Shown here piece after piece: positions 1-7,010 of a DNA stretch of 11,055 nt (within the stretch, counting starts at the first letter, position 1; every line of letters begins with the position of its first letter). Below the pieces are notes generated by a model, which saw nothing but the letters and a program-made list of their open reading frames with translations, was not told where the DNA came from and ran no database searches. Origin of the DNA: SG8-41 sp035620515 (GTDB lineage Bacteria; Pseudomonadota; Gammaproteobacteria; Burkholderiales; SG8-41); contig DASPGR010000044.1 in assembly GCA_035620515.1 (NCBI GenBank), positions 1 through 11,055 of the forward strand, read 5' to 3'. The translations under genes and the position numbers were made by a program.

Positions 1-1118
1 GTGAGATAGTCGCGCTGGCAGTGCTGTGCGCCGCCTTCCTCGGCGGTGTAGACCCGGAAGGTCTTGTCCTTCGAGCCGCAGGCGTCGAACTGCTTCCGCG
101 CGTCGGCAAGCGGGATCTGCTCGTCGTCGGCCCCGTGCACCAGCAGGAACGGGCAGCGCATCTTCTGCATGACACCATCGAGCTTGTAGGGCTCGAGGGC
201 TTTCAGCGCGGCATCGAGCGAATCCACGCCCAGGATCCACATGATGTGATGCCCCGGCACCGACAGCGAGGTCTTGAAGGAGGCGTCGATCCGTTTTTTC
301 CACGTCGCGTGATAGTCCCACTGCGCGCCCCAGGCGATGCAGGCCGCGAAGCGCGGCTCCATGGCGGCGCAGCGCGGCGCGTAGTATCCGCCGAGGCTGA
401 TGGCGACGACGCCGATTCTCTTCGGGTCCACGTCGGCGCGCTTCTCGAGGAAATCGATGCAGGCGCTGCCCGCGGCCTCGTAGTCGGGGCGCAGCACGAA
501 GCCCCGGAAGCGGATCGCTTCGCCGGTGCCGGGGCCGTCCATCACGAGGCACGAGATGCCGCGCTTCGCGAGATCGGAGACGCCCCGCACGAACTGGATT
601 TCCTTGGTGACGTCGAGCCCGTCGAAGAAGACGACGCAGGGGGCGCGCTTCGATTTCGGGTTCTGCGCATGCACGAAGTAGCCGGGGAGGCTTTTGCCCT
701 CGTACGGCACTTCCACGATCTCGATCCTGAGATCGGTCAGGCCAGCGTGACGATGAAAGCACTCGACGCCCTTGCGGTAGGCGTCGAGCCCGACCTTGTC
801 CTTGGGCGTCCTGAAGCGCTCGGCCATCTGATAGTAGTTGCACGCGCGGAGATAGGCATGCGCCGCCGAGAACCGGTGGCCCTGCTTTTCCCACTTTTCC
901 GCATACTGTCGAACGCCGTCGGCCACCTTGACGCACGCATCGAACCACGCCGCGTCATCCTCCGGCCCCTTGTCTTTCAGCATGCGGCCGATCTTGTGCA
1001 GCTCCCCCATCTCCGCGCCGCCGTACGCGATGGAGCCGATCATGTTGATGAACGCCGCGGACCACCGGTAGTTGCCGGGGAAGTACATGAAGTACGCCGG
1101 GTCTTTCTTCTCTGCCAC
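1..1118 (-). CDS. Alpha/beta hydrolase with N-terminal cap, 3' end outside the window
   Basis: A cytoplasmic serine hydrolase of the alpha/beta fold. The first 372 codons are present and the last few residues and stop lie beyond the left edge. The nucleophile elbow is AISLGG with Ser241. The acid is Asp331 or Asp332 in VHGADDEQIP, and the histidine is His366 in GGAQHCQRD, so the whole triad is visible. The first ~150 residues form a separate helical region before the hydrolase core. This layout and length resemble 2,6-dihydropseudooxynicotine hydrolase (about 367 aa) and FrsA/prolyl-oligopeptidase-like esterases; the former cleaves a C-C bond in a 1,3-diketone. No signal peptide is seen. The GTG start at 1118 is chosen because an AGGAGAG Shine-Dalgarno lies just upstream; the next in-frame ATG is codon 11. 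It starts 13 nt after the Bug gene stop, so the two are probably co-transcribed. Substrate unknown: the fold is sure, the C-C hydrolase idea is inference. Confidence 0.88.
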   Translation of the reverse strand, partial: MAEKKDPAYFMYFPGNYRWSAAFINMIGSIAYGGAEMGELHKIGRMLKDKGPEDDAAWFDACVKVADGVRQYAEKWEKQGHRFSAAHAYLRACNYYQMAERFRTPKDKVGLDAYRKGVECFHRHAGLTDLRIEIVEVPYEGKSLPGYFVHAQNPKSKRAPCVVFFDGLDVTKEIQFVRGVSDLAKRGISCLVMDGPGTGEAIRFRGFVLRPDYEAAGSACIDFLEKRADVDPKRIGVVAISLGGYYAPRCAAMEPRFAACIAWGAQWDYHATWKKRIDASFKTSLSVPGHHIMWILGVDSLDAALKALEPYKLDGVMQKMRCPFLLVHGADDEQIPLADARKQFDACGSKDKTFRVYTAEEGGAQHCQRDYL

Positions 1119-1131
1119 GTCTCTCTCCTGG

Positions 1132-2100
1132 TTAGATGGGCTTGATTCCCGCCTTCTTCGCCACATCGGCCCATTTCTTCGACTCTTCTTTCATGAATGC
1201 CGCGAATTCGGCCGGACCTTCACCGGCGGGCTCGAAGCCGACGGCCTCGAGCTGCTTGCGGACACCGGGGTCGGTGAGCTGCCTCGCGAGGACCGCGTGT
1301 ATGCGGTCTACGATCTCTTTCGGCGTGCCGGCGGGCGCGAGGATCCCGTTCCAGTTGTAGCTCGTCCACCCCTTGAAGCCCTGTTCCTCCGCGGTGGGTA
1401 CGCCGGGAAGGTGCGAGGAGCGCTGGCTCGCCGTGACGCCCAGCGCGCGGAGCTTCCCTGCGCGAACGTGCGGCGCGGCCTGTGCGACCTGGACCTGCGC
1501 GTAATCGATGTAGCCTGCCATCAGGTCGACGAGATAGATGGCGGCACCCTTGTAGGGCACCATGTTCATCCTGATGCCGGCCAGGACGGCAAAGCTCTCG
1601 ATCGCGAGGTGGCCCACCGTCCCGACGCCCGGCGTGGCGTAGTTGATCTTGCCGGGGCTCGATCTTGCGAGCGCGACGAACTCCTTCAGATTCTTCGCGG
1701 GCACGTTCGGGTGCGCGCACATGCAGCTCGCGCTGCGCGCGATGAGCGTGATCGGCGTGAAATCCCGGATCCCGTCGTACCCCAGCTTCTTGCGGACCGA
1801 TGCGGCAATCGTCAGCGGGCCGGGGTTCCCGCCGAGGAGCGTATAGCCGTCGGGCGCAGCCTTCGCCGCAATTGCGGTGCCGATGGTGCCGCCCGCCCCG
1901 GCCCGGTTCTCGATGATGACCTGCTGGCCGAACGCCGCGGTCAGCTGCTGCCCGGCCCAACGCGAGTGGGTGTCGGTGGGACCGCCGGCGGAGAACGGGA
2001 CGATGATGCGGATCGGTTTCGTCGGATAGTTCTGTGCCAGGACGGGCGTGACGACGGCGAGCGCGCAGAGCGCGCCGGAAACCAGCGCAAAGCGTTTCAT
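1132..2100 (-). CDS. Bug/TctC family tripartite tricarboxylate transporter substrate-binding receptor
   Basis: A periplasmic solute receptor of 322 aa, the usual Bug length, predicted to bind a small carboxylate or related organic compound. The N-terminus is a clear Sec signal peptide: Lys2-Arg3, a hydrophobic stretch, then cleavage after VLA at residue 22. The mature protein starts QNYPTKPIRIIVPFSAGG, the family signature, with Asp43 in the ligand-loop position. Later family landmarks include APDGYTLLGGNPG, VPYKGAAIYLVDLMAG and LPGVPTAEEQGFKG. The ATG at 2100 is chosen over upstream in-frame starts because it gives the signal peptide and follows an AGGGGAGG Shine-Dalgarno. No TctA or TctB membrane subunit is present in the window, so this is an orphan receptor here, as is common for the very expanded Bug families of Burkholderiales. 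It is divergent from the crotonase-led operon and precedes the hydrolase gene. Family assignment is secure; ligand unknown. Confidence 0.95.
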   Translation of the reverse strand: MKRFALVSGALCALAVVTPVLAQNYPTKPIRIIVPFSAGGPTDTHSRWAGQQLTAAFGQQVIIENRAGAGGTIGTAIAAKAAPDGYTLLGGNPGPLTIAASVRKKLGYDGIRDFTPITLIARSASCMCAHPNVPAKNLKEFVALARSSPGKINYATPGVGTVGHLAIESFAVLAGIRMNMVPYKGAAIYLVDLMAGYIDYAQVQVAQAAPHVRAGKLRALGVTASQRSSHLPGVPTAEEQGFKGWTSYNWNGILAPAGTPKEIVDRIHAVLARQLTDPGVRKQLEAVGFEPAGEGPAEFAAFMKEESKKWADVAKKAGIKPI

Positions 2101-2192
2101 GAAGCCTCCCCTGAAGTTTCTTGCAGCGCGTGCGGCCGACCTCCCCCGGACGGCCAAGGCACGATGGTAGCGCCTCGGCCGCAGCCCGCAAA

Positions 2193-2201
2193 TGGTAAAC
2201 T
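2193..2201 (+). promoter_or_regulatory. Candidate extended -10 element for the crotonase operon
   Basis: TGG followed by TAAACT sits 48 nt upstream of the ATG at 2250, in the 149-bp divergent region between the Bug receptor and the crotonase gene. It fits an extended -10 (TGN plus a 4/6 match to TATAAT). I see no convincing -35 hexamer at the expected spacing. On the opposite strand TACCAT (complement of 2164-2169) is an equally weak candidate for the Bug gene. Positions are plausible but the matches are weak. Confidence 0.3.
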
Positions 2202-2249
2202 CGTCTCTCTTCCGTTTCACCTCCAAGTTCGAGCCAGCCGGGGAGCGAC

Positions 2250-3179
2250 ATGCCTGCCAGACGCAAGAAATCTGCAGTGAAAGCCGTATCCAAGTCCACA
2301 ACGCGGAACTACACGGACATCCTCTACGAAGTGAGAGACCAGGTCGCCTGGATCACGATCAACCGCCCGCGCGTGCTCAACGCGTTTCGCGAGCAGACGC
2401 TCGACGAGATGATCGACGCGCTCAAGGCCACGCGCGAGGATCCCTCCATCGCGTGCGCCGTCGTGACCGGAGCCGGCGACAAGTCGTTCTCGGCCGGGGG
2501 CGATTTTTTCGCGATGAAGCGGTTGAACTTCACCAACGCCTGTATGTGGAACGACCGCATGCTGGGGCTCGCGATGACGATCCGAGGGCTGCCGATCCCG
2601 GTGATCGCGATGGTGAATGGCTGGTGCATGGGCGGCGGCCACGAGCTCGCGCTCTGGTGCGACGTCGTGATCGCATCCGAGAACGCGGTGCTCGGCCAGA
2701 CGGGCGCCAAGGTGGGCGCGTGTCCCACCGTCGGCGCAACGCAGTACATCCCCCGCATCGTCGGAGAGCGGCTGGCGCGAGAGATGATCTTTTGCGCGCG
2801 GCGCTTCACGGCGAAGGAAGCGGTCGAGGTGGGGCTCATCAACAAGTGCGTCCCCCAGAAGGACCTCGTGAAGGAGACGCTGAAGTGGTGCGAGACGATC
2901 AAGGGCCACAGCGCGCTGACGATCCGCATGACGAAGCGCTCCCTCAATTTCGAGTCGGACAATCTCTATTCGTCGTGGCAGCACGGCATGGAGCTGCTCG
3001 CGCACGTGTGGGGCTCGGATGAGGCGAGGGAGGGCATGAATGCCTTCCTCGCGGGCCGGCCCCCCAACTTCCAGAAGTTCCGCCTCGCGGCGAAGCGGGA
3101 GATCGACGGCTATCTCGCGGGACTGGCGAAGAATCTCAACGAGCCGCCGGCGATGCGCAAGAAGGCGAAACAGAGCTGA
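2250..3179 (+). CDS. Crotonase family protein, MenB/BadI-like (enoyl-CoA hydratase/isomerase superfamily)
   Basis: A 309-aa cytoplasmic acyl-CoA enzyme. Crotonase landmarks in order: TINRPRVLNAF, GAGDKSFSAGGDF (first oxyanion loop), MVNGWCMGGGHELALWCD (second oxyanion Gly, residues 128-130) and FTAKEAVEVGLINKCVP. Glu132 matches the first catalytic Glu of enoyl-CoA hydratase. The second Glu is replaced by Gly152 in GQTGAKVG, a loop diagnostic of the 1,4-dihydroxynaphthoyl-CoA synthase (MenB)/BadI branch. The tail, EGMNAFLAGRPPNFQKF, also matches MenB. However, the MenB catalytic Asp (in GSFDGG) is Pro159 here (GACPTVG), so neither standard chemistry can be assigned. A Lys/Arg/Ser-rich leader of about 25 residues precedes the fold. 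The ATG at 2250 has GGGGAG at good spacing. It leads the plus-strand operon with CoA-transferase, epimerase and dehydrogenase genes. Possible activities are hydratase, beta-oxoacyl-CoA hydrolase (retro-Claisen) or isomerase. Confidence 0.92.
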   Translation: MPARRKKSAVKAVSKSTTRNYTDILYEVRDQVAWITINRPRVLNAFREQTLDEMIDALKATREDPSIACAVVTGAGDKSFSAGGDFFAMKRLNFTNACMWNDRMLGLAMTIRGLPIPVIAMVNGWCMGGGHELALWCDVVIASENAVLGQTGAKVGACPTVGATQYIPRIVGERLAREMIFCARRFTAKEAVEVGLINKCVPQKDLVKETLKWCETIKGHSALTIRMTKRSLNFESDNLYSSWQHGMELLAHVWGSDEAREGMNAFLAGRPPNFQKFRLAAKREIDGYLAGLAKNLNEPPAMRKKAKQS

Positions 3180-3215
3180 ACCGCCGGCGCCCCTCGGCGG
3201 TTCAAACGTTCTTTT
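3177..3215 (+). terminator. Terminator-like hairpin overlapping the crotonase stop codon
   Basis: A perfect 10-bp stem (TGAACCGCCG at 3177-3186 pairing with CGGCGGTTCA at 3195-3204) with an 8-nt loop is followed after four bases by TTCTTTT (3209-3215). The left arm starts with the TGA stop codon itself. This fits an intrinsic terminator or attenuator. The T-tract is short, interrupted and offset from the stem, so partial read-through into the CoA-transferase gene at 3236 is likely. Confidence 0.45.
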
Positions 3216-3235
3216 CATTGCGGTAAGAGATTCTG

Positions 3236-4441
3236 ATGGTTCCTGAAAAGTCCGGCGGTGCGCTCGAGGGCCTGCGGGTGCTCGACTTGACGCGCATTCT
3301 CGCGGGGCCGCTCTGCGGCCAGATCCTGGGCGACATGGGCGCCGACGTCATCAAGGTCGAGCCGCCTGGCACGGGCGATGACACCCGCACCTGGGGACCA
3401 CCCTTCGCAGCGGGTGAATCCGCGTATTTCCTGGGACTCAACCGCAACAAGCGCTCGGTCACGCTCAACATGGCGGTGAAGGACGGGCAGGAGATACTCG
3501 CCGCACTCCTCAAGCGTAGCGATGTCCTCATCGAGAACTTCAAGCTCGGCACGCTCGAGAAATGGGGCTTTGGCAACGATTGGCTCGAGAAGAATGCTCC
3601 GCGCCTCATTCGCTGCTCGATCACGGGATACGGCTCGAGCGGGCCGGACAAGGCGCTGCCCGGCTACGACTTCATCCTGCAGGCGGAATCGGGGCTGATG
3701 AGCATTTGCGGTGAGCCTGGAGGCACGCCGACCAAGTACGGCGTGGCGATCGTGGACGTGGTGACCGGGCTTTACGCCTGCAACAGCATCCTGGGAGCGC
3801 TCTCGGCGCGCAATCGCACCGGCCGCGGACAGCATGTAGAAGTCTGCCTGTACGACTCGGGTATCTCGATGCTGATCAATGTCGCCTCCAACTACCTCGT
3901 ATCGGGAAAGGACGCGCGCCGCTTCGGCAACGGTCATCCGAACGTCGTCCCTTACACGACCTACGCGACCGCCGACGGCCTGATCGCGATCGCGGTCGGA
4001 AACGACGGGCAGTTCGCGCGGTTCTCGGAGGCGGCAGGTCATCCGGAATGGGCGGGCGATGCGCGGTTTGCGAAGAACCCGGCCCGGGTCGCGAATCGGG
4101 ACGCGCTCGATTCCATGATCGGTGCGGCGTTGAAGGCGGAGAAGACCGCCGGGTGGATCGCGAAACTGCGCGCCGTGGGCGTGCCGTGCGGCCCCATCAA
4201 TTCGGTCGCCGAAGCGCTCAACGATCCGCACACGCTGGCGCGCGACATGGTGCGCACCGTGAATCATCCTGCGGCGGGCGCGGTCAAGCTCGTCGGGATT
4301 CCGTTCCGCATGAACGGCACGCCGGCGGCGGTGCGCCGTCCGCCGCCGCTGCTGGGCGAGCACACCGAGGAAGTGTTCGGCAAAGAGCTGGGCCTTGGCG
4401 GCGAGCGCCTTGCGCAGCTTCGCGCTGCAAAGGTCATTTGA
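3236..4441 (+). CDS. CaiB/BaiF family (class III) CoA-transferase
   Basis: A 401-aa family III CoA-transferase, which moves CoA from an acyl-CoA donor to a free carboxylate through an aspartyl-CoA thioester. The N-terminal Rossmann signature is complete: LEGLRVLDLTRILAGPLCGQ, GDMGADVIKVEPPGTGDDTR, FLGLNRNKRSVTLN and SDVLIENFKLGTLEKWG. Asp174 in GVAIVDVVTGLYA aligns with the catalytic Asp169 of formyl-CoA transferase. The C-terminal half has the family's VPCGPINSVAEALNDPH motif and PPPLLGEHTEEV. Length is typical of a single-domain subunit, expected to form an interlocked dimer. The ATG at 3236 has only a weak AAGAGA ribosome site, 56 nt after the crotonase stop and just past a terminator-like hairpin. 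The gene probably activates the pathway acid or recycles CoA from its product. Donor and acceptor cannot be told from sequence: citramalate, formate, carnitine and benzylsuccinate enzymes share these motifs. Confidence 0.95.
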   Translation: MVPEKSGGALEGLRVLDLTRILAGPLCGQILGDMGADVIKVEPPGTGDDTRTWGPPFAAGESAYFLGLNRNKRSVTLNMAVKDGQEILAALLKRSDVLIENFKLGTLEKWGFGNDWLEKNAPRLIRCSITGYGSSGPDKALPGYDFILQAESGLMSICGEPGGTPTKYGVAIVDVVTGLYACNSILGALSARNRTGRGQHVEVCLYDSGISMLINVASNYLVSGKDARRFGNGHPNVVPYTTYATADGLIAIAVGNDGQFARFSEAAGHPEWAGDARFAKNPARVANRDALDSMIGAALKAEKTAGWIAKLRAVGVPCGPINSVAEALNDPHTLARDMVRTVNHPAAGAVKLVGIPFRMNGTPAAVRRPPPLLGEHTEEVFGKELGLGGERLAQLRAAKVI

Positions 4442-4485
4442 AACCGCCGACCAACGTAGCTGACCGGCCACACCGGGAGGGGATG

Positions 4486-4899
4486 ATGATCAAGGGCCTG
4501 TCCCACGTATCGCTGGTGGTTCCGAGCCTCGAGGCGGCCGCGAAGCGGCTGAAGGAAGTCTACGGTCTCGGCGTAGGCCCGCCCGCGGTCAACGAAGAGC
4601 AGGGCGTGCGCCTCGCCTACATCGAGCTGCCAAACGCGCGTATCGAGCTGATGGAGCCTTCACGGCCGGATTCCCCGGTGTCGAAATTCCTCGAGCGTAA
4701 CCCCAAGGGCGGTATTCACCATTTCTGCCTCGCCGTCGATGACGTGCGGGCGGCGGTTGCAGGAATCGAGGCGGGCGGCGCCCAGGTCCTCGGCGGCGGG
4801 AAGGAAGGCCGCAATGTGCACGGCGAGCGCATCGCTTTCGTGCATCCGAAGGATTTTCTCGGGGCGCTGGTGGAGCTCGAAGAGAAGGGTGATGGCTGA
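4486..4899 (+). CDS. VOC superfamily protein, methylmalonyl-CoA epimerase-like
   Basis: A 137-aa metal-dependent enzyme of the vicinal oxygen chelate fold made of two beta-alpha-beta-beta-beta units. The best match by eye is methylmalonyl-CoA epimerase: EEQGVRLAYIELPN, RIELMEPSRPDSPVSKFLE, GGIHHFCLAVDDV and FVHPKDFLGALVELEE all follow that family. Likely metal ligands are His7 (SHVSLVV), Glu54, His78 or His79 (GIHH) and Glu130. Two tandem ATGs occur at 4483 and 4486. GGAGG at 4476-4480 is only 2 nt from the first but 5 nt from the second, so 4486 is chosen; this changes the protein by one Met. It lies 44 nt after the CoA-transferase and its last 8 nt overlap the next gene, indicating tight coupling. 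It probably epimerises or isomerises a 2-substituted acyl-CoA. No methylmalonyl-CoA mutase is nearby, so the true substrate may differ. Lactoylglutathione-lyase-like annotation is also possible. Confidence 0.9.
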   Translation: MIKGLSHVSLVVPSLEAAAKRLKEVYGLGVGPPAVNEEQGVRLAYIELPNARIELMEPSRPDSPVSKFLERNPKGGIHHFCLAVDDVRAAVAGIEAGGAQVLGGGKEGRNVHGERIAFVHPKDFLGALVELEEKGDG

Positions 4900-5953
4900 T
4901 ACGGCAACGCCGATGCGGATCTCGACGCATAAGCTCGAGGCGTTCATCGCGAGCGCATTCGTGGCCGTCGGGAGCTCGCCGTCCGAGGCGAAGTCGATCG
5001 CCGAGCTGATGGTGCGCGCCGACGCGCAGGGCTCCGAGGGGCACGGCGTCTTTCGCCTGCCCCAGTATATCCGGCGCATCAAGGGCGGCGCGGTCAATCT
5101 CAAGCCGAAGATCCGGGTGACACGCGAGGCTGCAGGCATGGCGCTGGTTGACGGCGACAACGGCATGGGTCATCTCGTGATGCGCTACGCCACCGAGAAA
5201 GCGATCGAGAAGGCAAAGGCCGCCGGCCTCGCGTGGGTGGGCGTGCGCATGAGCAATCACGCCGGGCCGGCATCGCTCTACGCCTCGATGCCGGCGCAGC
5301 GCGACATGATCGGGCTCTACCTTGCGGTCGGCAACGCCAACCATCTTCCGCCGTGGGGCGGCCTGGACATGCTGCTCTCCACCAATCCCATCGCCGTGGC
5401 GGTGCCGGCGGGGGACGAGCCGCCGGTCGTGCTCGATATGGCGACCACCGTGGCGGCTTACGGCAAGGTCAAGACGAAGGCCCAGCGCGGCGAGATGATG
5501 CCGGAGGGCTGGATGATGGACCGCGAGGGCCGCCCGCTCACCGATCCGCGGCGTGCCAATGAGGGATTTCTCCTGCCGATCGGCGGCTACAAGGGCTACG
5601 GCCTGGCGCTCGTCATCGGCATACTCGCCGGAACGCTGAACGGCGCGGCGATGGGCAAGGACGTCGTCGATTTCAACGCAGACGACACCTCGGTCACCAA
5701 TACCGGGCATGCGATCGTGGCAATCAATATCGAGGCGTTCCAGCCTGTCGCCGAGTTCAAGCAGGAGATGGACACCCTGATCCGGGATCTCCGCGGTTCG
5801 CGCCGTCTGCCGGGCGTGGACCGCATTCGGCTTCCCGGCGAGGGCAGTCACGTCGCGCGAGCTGACCGCGTGAAGAACGGCATTCCCCTGCCCGCGCCTC
5901 TCCTCGCCAGCCTCAACGAACTTGCGGGGCAGCTGAACATTCCGCCCCTTTGA
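4892..5953 (+). CDS. Ldh family oxidoreductase (malate/L-lactate/ureidoglycolate dehydrogenase type, Ldh_2)
   Basis: A 353-aa NAD(P)-dependent 2-hydroxyacid dehydrogenase of the Ldh_2 (malate/L-sulfolactate/2,3-diketogulonate) family, unrelated to the classical Rossmann LDHs. Family landmarks are RADAQGSEGHGVFRLPQY near the N-terminus, the catalytic-His motif SNHAGPASLYA (His123), WGG and STNPIAVAVPAG in the cofactor and substrate region, LDMATTVAAYGK, LLPIGGYKGYGLAL and the C-terminal DRIRLPGEGS. Length is typical. The ATG at 4892 overlaps the VOC gene by 8 nt and has GAAGGG just upstream. A second in-frame ATG at 4913 would still give a complete domain. Its stop at 5951-5953 overlaps the TTG start of the peptidase. 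In the operon it would oxidise a 2-hydroxyacid, or reduce a 2-oxoacid, made from the CoA-ester steps. Family certain, substrate open. Confidence 0.94.
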   Translation: MADTATPMRISTHKLEAFIASAFVAVGSSPSEAKSIAELMVRADAQGSEGHGVFRLPQYIRRIKGGAVNLKPKIRVTREAAGMALVDGDNGMGHLVMRYATEKAIEKAKAAGLAWVGVRMSNHAGPASLYASMPAQRDMIGLYLAVGNANHLPPWGGLDMLLSTNPIAVAVPAGDEPPVVLDMATTVAAYGKVKTKAQRGEMMPEGWMMDREGRPLTDPRRANEGFLLPIGGYKGYGLALVIGILAGTLNGAAMGKDVVDFNADDTSVTNTGHAIVAINIEAFQPVAEFKQEMDTLIRDLRGSRRLPGVDRIRLPGEGSHVARADRVKNGIPLPAPLLASLNELAGQLNIPPL

Positions 5954-6951
5954 TTTCCCAGTTCCGCCTCGCCTTGCGCATGTTGATCTGGCTCGCGGTT
6001 GCTGCCGGGATCGGCTGGCTGCTTTGGTTCATGGTCAGCGTCCCGGGCTCGCGCTACACCGGCATGCTCCATCCGCTCACCGCGGAGGAGAAGCTGCTCG
6101 CCGACAGGTTGAGCCGCCACGTCGGAGCGATCGCGAGCCGCGAGCACAATTTCATGCATCCGGCCGCGCTCGAGGAGTCCGCGCGCTACATCGAGTCGGT
6201 CTTCGAGGACATCGGTTACAGCGTCAACCCGCAGCGCATCCCGCGGGAAAAGAGGGAAGCGCGCAACATCGAAGTCGAGTTGCCGGGCGGCGCGCGGGCG
6301 GACGAGATCGTGATTGTCGGGGCGCACTACGATTCGGTCGCCGGCGCAGTCGGGGCCAACGACAACGGTTCCGGCGTTGCCGCCATGATCGAGCTGGCGC
6401 GGCTGCTGCGCGAATCGAAGCCTGCCCGCACCGTGCGCTTCGTGGCGTTCGTGGACGAGGAGCCTCCGTTCTACTACGGCGACGAGATGGGCAGCCGTCA
6501 TTACGCGCGGCGCTCGAAGGCCCGCGGAGAGAACATCGTCGCGATGCTTTCCCTGGAAACCATCGGCTACTACTCCGATGCGCCCGGCAGCCAGCGCTAT
6601 CCGTTTCCGCTCGGCTTTTTCTACCCCGACACCGGGAATTTCATCGCGTTCGTGGCCAACCTCTCCTCGCGGCCGCTGCTGCACGAGGTGATCGCGAGCT
6701 TTCGCCGGCACGCCCGCTTCCCGTCTGAGGGCGCTGCGGCCCCGTCGCTCCTGCCCGGCGTCGCATGGTCGGACCACTGGTCGTTCTGGAAGGAAGGCTA
6801 CCCGGCGCTGATGGTGACTGACACGGCGCCTTATCGTTATCCGCACTACCACACGATGCAGGACACGCCGGACAAAGTGGACTACGAGCGGCTAGCGCGC
6901 GTCGTCACCGGGCTGAACGGGATGCTGCGCGAGCTCGCACAGGTTGAGTGA
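5950..6951 (+). CDS. Membrane-anchored M28 family zinc aminopeptidase-like protein
   Basis: A 333-aa M28 (aminopeptidase Y/PSMA-like) metallohydrolase. An N-terminal hydrophobic segment at about residues 11-29 (LIWLAVAAGIGWLLWFMV), preceded by two Arg, predicts an inner-membrane anchor with the catalytic domain in the periplasm. The cocatalytic zinc site is complete: His126 (GAHYD), Asp138 (NDNGSG), Glu170 as general base and Glu171 as ligand (VDEEPP), Glu203 (LETIGYY) and His301 (YHTMQDT). The SDHWSFWKEGYPALMVTDTA region is typical of this branch. The TTG at 5950 overlaps the upstream stop by 4 nt and gives the positively charged N-terminus. The in-frame ATG at 5980 (303 codons to the residue count of the domain, losing ten residues) is the alternative; neither has a clear ribosome site. 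Its role may be hydrolysis of peptide or amide substrates feeding the pathway, or it may be an unrelated passenger. Confidence 0.9.
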   Translation: MISQFRLALRMLIWLAVAAGIGWLLWFMVSVPGSRYTGMLHPLTAEEKLLADRLSRHVGAIASREHNFMHPAALEESARYIESVFEDIGYSVNPQRIPREKREARNIEVELPGGARADEIVIVGAHYDSVAGAVGANDNGSGVAAMIELARLLRESKPARTVRFVAFVDEEPPFYYGDEMGSRHYARRSKARGENIVAMLSLETIGYYSDAPGSQRYPFPLGFFYPDTGNFIAFVANLSSRPLLHEVIASFRRHARFPSEGAAAPSLLPGVAWSDHWSFWKEGYPALMVTDTAPYRYPHYHTMQDTPDKVDYERLARVVTGLNGMLRELAQVE

Positions 6952-6994
6952 TCTGGAACCGACGACGAATTGCCGTTGATTCCGGATGCGCGCC

Positions 6995-7010
6995 GCCGTC
7001 GCCCGACGGC
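6995..7010. repeat. 16-bp palindrome upstream of the sigma-54 promoter
   Basis: GCCGTCG, CC, then CGACGGC: two 7-bp perfect arms around a 2-bp centre. The centre lies about 100 bp upstream of the predicted +1 of the sigma-54 promoter, a distance used by activator binding sites of NtrC-type regulators. A second dyad (GACGC at 7020-7024, GCGTC at 7031-7035) lies about 76 bp upstream of +1. Neither matches the E. coli GlrR box TGTC-N10-GACA. It could equally be a weak hairpin after the M28 gene (no T-tract follows), or chance in GC-rich DNA. Confidence 0.4.

Noticed and set aside
21..1145. 374-codon plus-strand frame over the hydrolase region
   Set aside because: The minus strand encodes a complete hydrolase triad in one frame starting at 1118, so the plus frame is a shadow.
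1072..2280. Long plus-strand open frame (402 codons) opposite the Bug gene
   Set aside because: It is antisense to a receptor with full family motifs; the translation is Arg/Asp/Gly-rich without recognisable domains, as expected from mirrored codon bias in GC-rich DNA.
3367..3381. TGGCACG inside the CoA-transferase gene, resembling the -24 half of a sigma-54 promoter
   Set aside because: The -12 half at the required spacing is ATGA rather than TTGC, and it sits within coding sequence.
4589..5851. 420-codon minus-strand frame opposite the VOC and Ldh_2 genes
   Set aside because: Its product is His/Arg-rich with no domain pattern, while both plus-strand genes have conserved motifs throughout.
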